Source of the DNA: an uncultured Bacilli bacterium
GTDB lineage: Bacteria; Bacillota_I; Bacilli_A; RF39; UBA660
NCBI GenBank assembly: GCA_934101625.1
Contig: CAKORV010000002.1
Span: 1 to 64,000 of the forward strand
Direction: 5' to 3'
Length of the DNA: 64,000 nucleotides
Shown: one piece after another, positions 24,363 to 31,628 of the stretch
Position numbering within the stretch: the stretch's first letter is position 1
Layout: each line of letters starts with the position of its first letter
Made by a program: the position numbers and the translations under genes
Notes under the pieces: model-generated
The model's database searches: none
What the model saw: only the letters and a program-made list of their open reading frames with translations
What the model was told of the DNA's origin: nothing

Positions 24363-25494
24363 ATCTCTTTTAGTAGTTAAAGTAACTATGAAATATAATG
24401 AACTTTTAAGAATATTATTAAGACTTGATATATCATATAAAGACTTAGTTTTAAATGGGGATAATATAGTTTTTAAAATATCTAGTGAAGATTATGAAAA
24501 ATTTAAATTATATTATAAAGATATTAAAATAGTAAGAAAATTAGGTATTAATGGTGTTAAATCTTTTATAAAAAAACATTATATTTTACTTTGTTCATTT
24601 ATATTTACTTATATTATTTTAATACTTTTGTCTAATGTTATATTTGATGTAGAAATAGTTAGTAATAATTATGAACTTAAGAGAGTAATTAATTTATATT
24701 TAGAAGAAAATAATATTAAGAAACATAAATTTGTTAAGAGTCATAAGGAAATAGAAAGTATAAAGAAAAAGATATTAGAAAATAATAAGGATACTTTAGA
24801 GTGGATAGAGATAGAGAGAGTTGGTACTAAATATATAGTTAATCTTACAGAAAGAGTTATTAATGAAAATAAAACTGTTGAAGAAAAGAAAGATCTTGTT
24901 GCTAAGAAAGATGCTTTGATTAAATATTTGATTATTAAAAGTGGTACTGGTGTAAAAGAAGTAAATGAGTTAGTTAAAAAGGGAGATATTATTATAACTG
25001 GTAATATTATAAAAAATGAAGAAGTCATTGATAGAGTTAATGCAAATGGTAAAGTATATGGTGAAACTTGGTATACAGTTAATACTACAGTACCTTATAA
25101 ACATGTTGATTATGAAAAAACTGGTAAGATAGTTAATCATGTGTATTTAAGTATATTTAATCATAAGTTTACTCTTTATGGAAAGTATGATACTAAAAAT
25201 GAAATAGTAAGTTCTAAAGTATTAATTGATAAACCATATTTATTTTTTAAAGTTATTAAAGATAGAAAAGAAATATATAAATATGTTACTCACACATTAA
25301 CTGAAGAAGAGGCTTACAAAGAAGCGATAAAGAGAAGTGAAAGAGTTATAAAAGATAAATTAGCAAGTGATGAATACATAATAGATAAAAAAGTTTTGAA
25401 AAATAATAAGTATAGTAGTAAAATAGAAGTAGAGATATTTTATAAAGTTTATGAAAATATCGGTGAATACAAAGAACCAGAAATTATAGAATAA
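24355..25494 (+). CDS. yqfD: YqfD-family sporulation protein
   Basis: A 379-residue single-pass membrane protein of the YqfD family (about 398 in Bacillus). A small N-terminal domain is followed by one membrane helix (HYILLCSFIFTYIILILLSN, about residues 81-100). A long extracytoplasmic region contains the signature DTLEWIEIERVGTKYIVNL and the AKKDALIKYLIIKSGTGVKEVNELVKKGD block. Its role in Bacillus is poorly defined but tied to sporulation. It overlaps yqfC and heads the ybeY-era operon, from which phoH and yqfF appear to have been lost. Confidence 0.9.
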   Translation: MDKSLLVVKVTMKYNELLRILLRLDISYKDLVLNGDNIVFKISSEDYEKFKLYYKDIKIVRKLGINGVKSFIKKHYILLCSFIFTYIILILLSNVIFDVEIVSNNYELKRVINLYLEENNIKKHKFVKSHKEIESIKKKILENNKDTLEWIEIERVGTKYIVNLTERVINENKTVEEKKDLVAKKDALIKYLIIKSGTGVKEVNELVKKGDIIITGNIIKNEEVIDRVNANGKVYGETWYTVNTTVPYKHVDYEKTGKIVNHVYLSIFNHKFTLYGKYDTKNEIVSSKVLIDKPYLFFKVIKDRKEIYKYVTHTLTEEEAYKEAIKRSERVIKDKLASDEYIIDKKVLKNNKYSSKIEVEIFYKVYENIGEYKEPEIIE

Positions 25495-25509
25495 TAAGAG
25501 GAGTTATAT

Positions 25510-26118
25510 ATGGTAAAAGAAACATTTTTTGAATTACTTAGTACAACATGGCCTACATTAGTTATATTTTTAGTAATAGTTATTATTATGAGATATTTTT
25601 ATATAAGGAATAATGGTAAAAAATTTATATTACATGAAGAGTTGCTTTTATTACTTTTTATTACTTATATTTTATTACTATTTGAATTGGTTACATCTAG
25701 AGATGTTTGGTTAAGTGGTACTAATTTAATACCTTTTAAAGAGATATTAAGGTATCCTGTAGGAAGTACTAATTTCTATAGACAAGTAATTGGAAATATA
25801 GTGTTATTTATACCATTTGGTTTTTTTGCTAGTTATTATACTAAAACTAGTAGATTAGGTACTATTGCTTTTATAACGTTCTTAGTTAGTTTAACTATTG
25901 AAGTTGTTCAAAAGTATATTGGAAGAAGTTTTGATGTTGATGATATAATACTTAATGTAGTGGGTGGAATATTAGGTTTCTTAATATTTGTAGCATTAGA
26001 TGCAATTAAAAGAAAATTACCTAAATTTTTGCAGAGAGATGGATTTTATAATTTCTTATCAATATTGTTAGTAATATTTGTGGCTTTGTATTTAACAGGA
26101 ATAATTAAGTTGTGGTGA
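25510..26118 (+). CDS. VanZ-family membrane protein
   Basis: A 202-residue protein with five hydrophobic segments. The conserved VanZ-like core includes NLIPFKEILRY, GNIVLFIPFGFF, SLTIEVVQKYIGRSFDVDDI and a final ILNVVGGILGF motif. VanZ confers low-level teicoplanin resistance in enterococci; most chromosomal relatives have unknown envelope roles. AAGAGGAG precedes the ATG. It occupies the place where phoH and yqfF stand in Bacillus, and its TGA is only 5 bases before the ybeY start, so it belongs to the operon. A resistance role should not be inferred from the family name alone. Confidence 0.9.
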   Translation: MVKETFFELLSTTWPTLVIFLVIVIIMRYFYIRNNGKKFILHEELLLLLFITYILLLFELVTSRDVWLSGTNLIPFKEILRYPVGSTNFYRQVIGNIVLFIPFGFFASYYTKTSRLGTIAFITFLVSLTIEVVQKYIGRSFDVDDIILNVVGGILGFLIFVALDAIKRKLPKFLQRDGFYNFLSILLVIFVALYLTGIIKLW

Positions 26119-26123
26119 ATAGA

Positions 26124-26564
26124 ATGGAATATGAATTAAGTAATTTAACAGATGAAACAGTAGATACAACTAACATGGAAAGAGTAATTGATGAAGTAAG
26201 TAGAGAACTTAAAGTAAAGAATGGACTTGTTAGTTTTGTATTTGTTGATAATAAGAAAATTAGAGAAATCAATAAAGAATATCGTGGGATAGATAGAGAA
26301 ACTGATGTAATTAGTTTTGCTTTTATGGATGAAGATATTAATCCTGATACAGATTATACTAATTATGGAGAAATATATATTAGTTTAGAGAAAACTTTAA
26401 GTCAAAGTTTAGAATATGGTCATTCATTTGATAGGGAATTATGTTTTTTAACAGTACATGGTTTATTACATTTGCTTGGATATGATCATATGACTAAGGA
26501 AGATGAGAAGGTTATGTTTTCTCTTCAAGACAAGATATTAAACAAATTAGGTATAGAAAGGTAA
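26124..26564 (+). CDS. ybeY: Endoribonuclease YbeY
   Basis: Zinc-dependent endoribonuclease acting in 16S rRNA 3'-end maturation and ribosome quality control. The metal motif HGLLHLLGYDH (H-x3-H-x5-H) is intact and preceded by the substrate-side INKEYRGIDRETDVISF motif. The length of about 147 residues is normal. The ATG at 26124 is used because GGTGA lies 5 bases before it; in-frame GTG codons at 26112 and 26115 overlap the vanZ stop. Order ybeY-cdd-era matches Bacillus, except that dgkA is absent between ybeY and cdd. Confidence 0.95.
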   Translation: MEYELSNLTDETVDTTNMERVIDEVSRELKVKNGLVSFVFVDNKKIREINKEYRGIDRETDVISFAFMDEDINPDTDYTNYGEIYISLEKTLSQSLEYGHSFDRELCFLTVHGLLHLLGYDHMTKEDEKVMFSLQDKILNKLGIER

Positions 26565-26566
26565 TT

Positions 26567-26947
26567 ATGAAAGATAAATTAAGTGAATTATTGAAAAATA
26601 GTTATGCACCTTATTCAAATTATCACTTTGCTTGTATAGTTGAAACTAAAAATGGTAATTTGTATGAGGGAGTAAATGTTGAAAATGCGAGTTTTGGTGC
26701 GACAGTGTGTGCTGAAAGAAATGCTATATTTAATGCAGTTAGTCATGGAGAAAAGGAATTTTCTGCATTATATTTGATGAGTGATAAAGATAATATTTTA
26801 TGTCCATGTAATTTGTGTAAACAAGTTATGCTAGAGTTTTTTGATAAAGATGTAATATTTAATATTATGAATAAAAATGGAGATTCTAAAGTTTTAACTT
26901 TTGATGAATTAATGAGAACAACATTTAGTAAGGATGATATGGAATGA
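26567..26947 (+). CDS. cdd: Cytidine deaminase
   Basis: Homotetramer-type zinc cytidine/deoxycytidine deaminase of pyrimidine salvage. The product has 126 residues, with SYAPYSNYHFACIVE for substrate binding, then VCAERNAI, in which Cys is a zinc ligand and Glu is catalytic, and CPCNLCKQVMLEF, whose CxxC gives the other two ligands. It begins 2 bases after the ybeY stop, and its TGA overlaps the ATG of era (ATGA), so translation is coupled. Confidence 0.96.
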   Translation: MKDKLSELLKNSYAPYSNYHFACIVETKNGNLYEGVNVENASFGATVCAERNAIFNAVSHGEKEFSALYLMSDKDNILCPCNLCKQVMLEFFDKDVIFNIMNKNGDSKVLTFDELMRTTFSKDDME

Positions 26948-27825
26948 GAAGTGGATTTGTAAGTTTAATTGGTAGGCCTAATGTTGGAAAGAGTACATTA
27001 CTTAATAGATTAGTTGGAGAAAAGATTGCTATAACAAGTGATAAACAAGGGACAACAAGAAATTTAATACAAGGAGTTTATACTAAAGATGATACACAAA
27101 TAGTATTCGTTGATACTCCAGGAATACATAAGCCTATTCATAAACTTGGTAATAAACTAAATTATCAGGCTTACTATAGTGCTAATGATGTTGATGTAAT
27201 AGCGCTTGTAATGGATGCTAGCGAAAGTATAGGTAAAGGAGATATGTTTGTAATAGATAAACTTGTGAATGTTACTACTCCTGTAATACTTGTACTTAAT
27301 AAGATAGATAAATTAAATAATGAAGAGATATTAAAGAAAATAGATGAAGTTAAGGATTTATATAGCTTTGCTGAAATAGTACCTGTAAGTGCTAGTCATA
27401 ATGATAATGTAGAAAGACTAATAAGTGTTTTGAGTAAATATTTAAATGATACAGTAAAATATTTTCCTGATGAAGAGAAAACTAGTAGTCCAATGGAATT
27501 TAGACTAGCAGAAATTGTTAGAGAAAAGATATTAGAATTAACCAATGATGAAGTACCTCATTCAGTTCATACTTTAGTAAGTGATATAACAGAAGATGAT
27601 AAAACGATAAATGTTTATGTGGATATTATTGTTGATAGGGATGCATTAAAGAAAATTATTATTGGTAAAAAAGGATTAATGCTAAAAGAAATAGGTATGC
27701 GTGCTAGAACAGATATGGAAAAATTACTTGGTAAACAAGTATATTTAGAACTTTATGTTAAGACTTTAAAGAAGTGGAGAGATAAAGAAAAATACCTAAA
27801 TGAATTAGGTTTTAATGAATTGTAA
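26944..27825 (+). CDS. era: GTPase Era
   Basis: Ribosome-assembly GTPase that binds the 3' end of 16S rRNA. The 293 residues contain G1 GRPNVGKST (10-18), G3 DTPG (57-60), G4 NKID (119-122) and the SA(S) G5 region VPVSASH. The C-terminal type-2 KH domain has IIGKKGLMLKEIGMRAR. It overlaps cdd by 4 bases. A 26-codon yqzL-like gene and recO follow, the same order as in Bacillus. Confidence 0.97.
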   Translation: MRSGFVSLIGRPNVGKSTLLNRLVGEKIAITSDKQGTTRNLIQGVYTKDDTQIVFVDTPGIHKPIHKLGNKLNYQAYYSANDVDVIALVMDASESIGKGDMFVIDKLVNVTTPVILVLNKIDKLNNEEILKKIDEVKDLYSFAEIVPVSASHNDNVERLISVLSKYLNDTVKYFPDEEKTSSPMEFRLAEIVREKILELTNDEVPHSVHTLVSDITEDDKTINVYVDIIVDRDALKKIIIGKKGLMLKEIGMRARTDMEKLLGKQVYLELYVKTLKKWRDKEKYLNELGFNEL

Positions 27826-27877
27826 AAATTGATGAATAAAATTCTAAGTTTTGTCACAATATTAAGTAGGTGATAAA

Positions 27878-27958
27878 ATGACTAAAAAGGAATTATGGGA
27901 AAAATTTAAAGAAAGTGGAAAAATAGAAGATTATTTAGAATACAAGAAAGAGAAGTAA
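27878..27958 (+). CDS. yqzL: YqzL-like micro-protein, 26 residues
   Basis: A very short gene with AGTAGGTGATAAAATG at its start. The product, ELWEKFKESGKIEDYLEYKK in its core, matches the W-x-x-F-x-x-(S/T)G-x-IE-x-YL pattern of Bacillus YqzL, a ~47-residue protein encoded at the same place between era and recO. Position and pattern together make the assignment likely, although this copy is only about half as long and lacks the acidic tail. Function is unknown. The stop lies one base before the recO ATG, suggesting translational coupling. Confidence 0.75.
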   Translation: MTKKELWEKFKESGKIEDYLEYKKEK

Positions 27959-27959
27959 T

Positions 27960-28688
27960 ATGGAAATAATTAGCATAGAAGGAATTGTCATAAGTTCTTT
28001 AAAGTATGGAGAAAATAGTAAAATACTTAATATACTTACTAAAGATAAAGGTATAATAGGTGTTATTAGTAAAGGTGCTTTAAAGGAAAAGAGTAAACTT
28101 AGAAGCGTTAGTGATAATTTCACTTATGCTATTTTTCATTTGTATTATAAAGAGAATAAAATGAGTACACTTATTAGTGCTGATGTTATTAATTATTTTC
28201 TTAATATAAGAACTGATATAGAAAAGCTTGGTGTAATTAATTATTTAACTGAATTAACTAGAGATGTTTATAAAAGTTCTAGTAGCAGTGATATTTATGA
28301 TATTTTTATATCAGCTATTTTGAAAATAGAAGAAGGATTTGATCCTAAAATAATATCTAATATAGTGGAAATAAAATATTTGGATTTTTTAGGTATAGGT
28401 TTATATTTAGATGGGTGTGTAGAATGTGGTAGTACCAGTGTAGTGAGTTTGAGTCATGCTAAGGGAGGTTATATTTGTTATAAACATCGTAAAGATGAGC
28501 CATTATATGATGCAAGTTTTTTAAAGTTAATAAAAGCATATTATTATATAGATATTAGTAAGATAAGTGAATTAAATTTAAAGAATAAAACAGTAAATGA
28601 AATAGATAACTTCTTAGATATATATTATAAAGATTATACTGGTCTTTATTTAAAAAGTAAAAATTTCTTTAAGAACATTAAAAAGTAA
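27960..28688 (+). CDS. recO: DNA repair protein RecO
   Basis: RecFOR-pathway mediator that helps load RecA on gaps and anneals SSB-coated strands. The product has 242 residues. The N-terminal OB fold begins EIISIEGIVISSLKYGENSKILN, with the conserved TKDKGIIGVISKGA. The helical domain carries the zinc-type site, with CVECGSTSVVSLSHAKGG and YICYKH supplying cysteines. It is the last gene of the yqfC-to-recO operon and ends at a strong hairpin. Confidence 0.95.
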   Translation: MEIISIEGIVISSLKYGENSKILNILTKDKGIIGVISKGALKEKSKLRSVSDNFTYAIFHLYYKENKMSTLISADVINYFLNIRTDIEKLGVINYLTELTRDVYKSSSSSDIYDIFISAILKIEEGFDPKIISNIVEIKYLDFLGIGLYLDGCVECGSTSVVSLSHAKGGYICYKHRKDEPLYDASFLKLIKAYYYIDISKISELNLKNKTVNEIDNFLDIYYKDYTGLYLKSKNFFKNIKK

Positions 28689-28714
28689 CTACGAGTTTTT
28701 CGTAGTTATTTTTT
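28686..28714 (+). terminator. Terminator between recO and the convergent HTH gene
   Basis: TAACTACGA (28686-28694) pairs perfectly with TCGTAGTTA (28700-28708), followed by TTTTTT. The stem lies in the coding end of the opposing gene, so it may serve mainly recO. Confidence 0.8.
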
Positions 28715-28958
28715 CTTCTTTTATTAAATCATCCAAACTTACTTCAAGAACTGTGGCCAGTTTATAAATTGTATAAACTGAGAAACCACTTTTCCCACTA
28801 CTAGATTCTATTCTTCTAACAAAATCGTAAGATAATTCAGCATATAATGCAAGCTCTTCTTGTGTTAAACCTCTTAATTTTCTGTACTTTCTTATATTGC
28901 TTGCTATAGTAGATTTTAGGTTTGGATTAAATTCATAAAATTTTTCTTCTTTTATCAT
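28689..28958 (-). CDS. Small XRE-family HTH regulator (copy 1)
   Basis: An 89-residue protein that is almost entirely a Cro/C1-type helix-turn-helix: NIRKYRKLRGLTQEELALYA is helices 1-2, followed by ELSYDFVRRIES as the recognition helix, then KSGFSVYTIYKLATVLEVSL. There is no ligand or protease domain. AGGTGG precedes the ATG. A paralogue with the same length and the shared segments YTQEELALYT, RRIES, GFSV and a similar N-terminal 'YxFxEYDFN' region lies at 37326-37589, also leftward. Its promoter carries GGTCAC, shared with the other copy, so autoregulation or cross-regulation is plausible. Confidence 0.9.
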   Translation of the reverse strand: MIKEEKFYEFNPNLKSTIASNIRKYRKLRGLTQEELALYAELSYDFVRRIESSSGKSGFSVYTIYKLATVLEVSLDDLIKEEKITTKNS

Positions 28959-29012
28959 ATTTATCCACCTAAAAAAATCTTAACATTAGTTTTGAAAAAT
29001 CTTCGTGACCTG

Positions 29013-29041
29013 TATATACCGATTTTGCCAATTTTTACCAA
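29013..29041 (-). promoter_or_regulatory. Promoter of HTH copy 1
   Basis: On the minus strand TTGGTA (29036-29041) and TATATA (29013-29018) are 17 bases apart. CAGGTCACG follows just downstream and shares GGTCAC with the operator-like repeat of HTH copy 2. Confidence 0.55.
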
Positions 29042-29098
29042 AAAAGTAAGAACTTTACACATAAAATGTATAAAAAGAAATACAAAACTTATGTAATG

Positions 29099-29107
29099 TG
29101 ATATAAT
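29099..29107 (+). promoter_or_regulatory. Extended -10 promoter of the first C39-like gene
   Basis: TG followed after one base by TATAAT (29102-29107) forms an extended -10. No good -35 lies at the right distance. Confidence 0.45.
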
Positions 29108-29189
29108 AATAATAACATTTAACAATATTGAACTAATAAATAGTAGTAAGTCTTAGTCTTTAGATTTATGATGTTGTTAAGGAGTATAT

Positions 29190-29867
29190 ATGAAAGTAAG
29201 AAAAAGAAAATTAAAAAAAAGACCAATTAGAATTTTAATATTAATTTTAGGTGTAATAATTTATTTTGTTTTGAATAGAAATGTTATGTTGGATTCTGAA
29301 CCGATAAGTCAGTATCCAGATTATCCAACTGGATGTGAAAGTGTATCATTGTATATGCTATTAAAATATTATAATGTTGATGTCACTATTGATGAAATAA
29401 TAGAAGAGTTACCTAAAGGGCCACTTCCTTATGGTAATGGAGATATTTTAGAAGGTGCTAATCCAGAAAAGGAATTTGTAGGTAATCCTTTGGAGGAAAA
29501 TTCATATGGAGTTTTAAATGAGCCTATAAGATTGACAGCAGATAAGTTTAAGACGGGTGCTAAAACAAAAACTAATGCTACAATATCTGATATAAAAAGA
29601 ATACTTAGATTTGGTAATCCTTTAATTGCTTGGTTTACTACTAATATTGACAAAGGTATTATATATAAAGAAGAATGGTTAGATTATGAAACCGGGGAAG
29701 TTGTTAAATGGCCAAGTTATGAACATGCTATTTTAATTATAGGTATTGATAAAAAATATATTTATTATAATAATCCAAGTACTGGTGAAAGAGAAAAAAT
29801 AAATATTAAAAAATTTAAAGAGATTTTTGATGAATTGGATGGAAGAATAGTTTATTATAATAAATAA
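29190..29867 (+). CDS. Membrane-anchored C39-like peptidase-fold protein (copy 1)
   Basis: A 225-residue protein with a very basic start (KVRKRKLKKRP), one membrane helix (ILILILGVIIYFVL) and an extracellular C39-like (Peptidase_C39_2) domain. The cysteine motif is YPTGCESVSLYMLLKYY, the conserved GANPEKEFVGNP block follows, then SYEHAILIIGID with the histidine, and YYNNPSTGE near the third residue. The papain-like Cys and His are therefore intact. It is a lone secreted protease or peptide-binding protein, not part of a bacteriocin exporter. A close paralogue with an added coiled coil lies at 55307-56200. AAGGAGTATAT precedes the ATG. Confidence 0.88.
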   Translation: MKVRKRKLKKRPIRILILILGVIIYFVLNRNVMLDSEPISQYPDYPTGCESVSLYMLLKYYNVDVTIDEIIEELPKGPLPYGNGDILEGANPEKEFVGNPLEENSYGVLNEPIRLTADKFKTGAKTKTNATISDIKRILRFGNPLIAWFTTNIDKGIIYKEEWLDYETGEVVKWPSYEHAILIIGIDKKYIYYNNPSTGEREKINIKKFKEIFDELDGRIVYYNK

Positions 29868-29879
29868 TGGTAAAAACTA

Positions 29880-29908
29880 TTGTAATGTATAAAAAAATGT
29901 ACTATAAT
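29880..29908 (+). promoter_or_regulatory. Promoter of the inorganic pyrophosphatase gene
   Basis: TTGTAA (29880-29885) and TATAAT (29903-29908) are 17 bases apart, starting 12 bases after the C39-like stop. Confidence 0.75.
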
Positions 29909-29938
29909 ACTCTAGATTTTTGGAAAGAAGGAATAATT

Positions 29939-31558
29939 ATGGAAAAGTTTTTAGTTTTTGGACATGTAAATCCTGATACTGATTCAGTAACTGCATCAAT
30001 TACGCTTGCTAATTTAAAGAGAAAGTTAGGTATTAATGCTGAAGAAAGAGTTTTAGGAAATATTAATAAAGAAACGAGATATGTTTTAGATTATTTTAAA
30101 GTAAAGGAACCTAGATATTTAAATGATACTAAATTAAGAATAAAAGATATGGAGTATAGAAAGAATTGCTTTATTAATGAAAATTCTTCAATTGAAGAGA
30201 CATATAAGTTTATGTTGGATAAGAATACAACTGGTGTTCCAATTATTGATAAAAATAAAAGATTTATAAATTTAGTAACAGCTAAAGATATATTAAAAAA
30301 ATCTATATATACTGATGATACATCTTTATATACTAGTTATGATAATTTGTTAAAAACATTAAATGGTGAGGAAATAGTAAGAGTAGATGATGAAATTAGA
30401 GGTAATATAGTTGCGGCTGCTTTTGCGCACTCTACATTTGAAAATAATATAACTTTAACAAGCGATGATATTATTATTGTTGGAGATAGACATTATATAA
30501 TTGACTTAGCAATAAAATCAAAAATCAAATTACTTATTATAATAGGTGGTAATGAAATAAAAAAAGAACATATTAAACTTGCAAAGAAGAATAAAATTAA
30601 CATTATAAAAACTAACTTGAATACTTTTGAAACATCTAGAATTATATTAAATAGTAATTATATTAAGAAATTATGTGATAAAGATAATTCATATGTTATA
30701 CATGAAAAGGATAGTTATGATGATTTTATGGATATGAGTAAAAATTTATTGGTTGATAATTATCCAGTTGTAGATAAAAATGGTATATGTAAAGGTTTAC
30801 TTAGAAAAAGTGAATTGCCTAAAAGTAATAAAAGAAAAGTTATTTTGGTTGATCATAATGAAATCGAGCAAAGTGCTATTGGATTAGAAGAAGCAGAAAT
30901 AGTGGAAATAGTTGATCATCATAAGATTGGAAGAGTAAGTACTAGGATGCCAATTAATTTTAGGAATATGACTGTTGGTAGTACTAATACTATAATTTAT
31001 CAAATGTATAAAGAAAATAAAATTAAGATTAGTAAAGAAATGGCTGGTTTGATGATAAGTGGTATTTTAAGTGACACATTAATTTTGAAAAGTCCTACTA
31101 CAACTATGTTAGATGAACTTGCTGTTAAAGAATTAAACAAAATATGTAAACTTAAAATTAATGAATATGGAATTAATATGTTTAAAGCAGGTACTAGCTT
31201 GGAAGGAATGGGTATTTCTGATATATTAAATCAAGATTCTAAATCATTTAAGAATAATGATGTTACATTTATGGTTAGTCAAATATTTACTTTAGATGTT
31301 GATGAAATTTTAAATAATAAAGATGAATATTTGAAAGTAATAGAAGAATATAAACTAGAAAATAGAATGAATGCATATATTTTTATTGTTACCGATATTA
31401 TTAAAAATGGTAGTTATATAATGTATGATAATGAAAGTGAGGATGCAGTTAAAAAAGCATTTAATTTAAAGAAAGTTTATGAAGGGGTTTTTGTTAAAAA
31501 TATAGTTTCAAGAAAGAAACAAGTTGTACCTGTATTAATAGATGCACTAGATAAATAG
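29939..31558 (+). CDS. ppaC: Manganese-dependent inorganic pyrophosphatase with CBS and DRTGG domains
   Basis: Family II (DHH) pyrophosphatase, hydrolysing PPi to phosphate. The 539 residues are longer than the basic ~310-residue enzyme because a regulatory insert is present. FGHVNPDTDS (His9, Asp13, Asp15) supplies metal ligands. A CBS domain follows (FINENSSIEETYKFM...GVPIIDK), then a DRTGG-like domain (IIVGDRHYIIDLAI) and a second CBS half. The DHH domain resumes with EIVDHHKIGR and the C-terminal DHHA2 domain. CBS-containing forms are inhibited by AMP/ADP and activated by ATP or diadenosine polyphosphates. The ATG at 29939 is preceded by GAAAGAAGGA; an in-frame upstream start overlaps the promoter. 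Confidence 0.94.
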   Translation: MEKFLVFGHVNPDTDSVTASITLANLKRKLGINAEERVLGNINKETRYVLDYFKVKEPRYLNDTKLRIKDMEYRKNCFINENSSIEETYKFMLDKNTTGVPIIDKNKRFINLVTAKDILKKSIYTDDTSLYTSYDNLLKTLNGEEIVRVDDEIRGNIVAAAFAHSTFENNITLTSDDIIIVGDRHYIIDLAIKSKIKLLIIIGGNEIKKEHIKLAKKNKINIIKTNLNTFETSRIILNSNYIKKLCDKDNSYVIHEKDSYDDFMDMSKNLLVDNYPVVDKNGICKGLLRKSELPKSNKRKVILVDHNEIEQSAIGLEEAEIVEIVDHHKIGRVSTRMPINFRNMTVGSTNTIIYQMYKENKIKISKEMAGLMISGILSDTLILKSPTTTMLDELAVKELNKICKLKINEYGINMFKAGTSLEGMGISDILNQDSKSFKNNDVTFMVSQIFTLDVDEILNNKDEYLKVIEEYKLENRMNAYIFIVTDIIKNGSYIMYDNESEDAVKKAFNLKKVYEGVFVKNIVSRKKQVVPVLIDALDK

Positions 31559-31575
31559 TGTGTCTATTTTCTTTT
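31538..31575 (+). terminator. Terminator of the pyrophosphatase gene
   Basis: ATAGATGCACTA (31538-31549) pairs with TAGTGTGTCTAT (31556-31567), 12 pairs including two G-U, followed by TTTCTTTT. The left arm is in the coding end. Confidence 0.7.
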
Positions 31576-31601
31576 ACAAATATATATTTAAATGATATAA
31601 T
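31573..31601 (+). promoter_or_regulatory. Promoter of the ABC exporter gene
   Basis: TTTACA (31573-31578) and TATAAT (31596-31601) are 17 bases apart, 28 bases before the ATG. Confidence 0.75.
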
Positions 31602-31628
31602 GTAGGTGGTTGGTTAGAGAGGTATTTT

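Noticed and set aside
29867..29938. Upstream extension of the pyrophosphatase gene
   Set aside because: The extra 24 codons span the promoter at 29880-29908; the family start (EKFLVFGHVNPDTD) is at 29939 behind GAAAGAAGGA.
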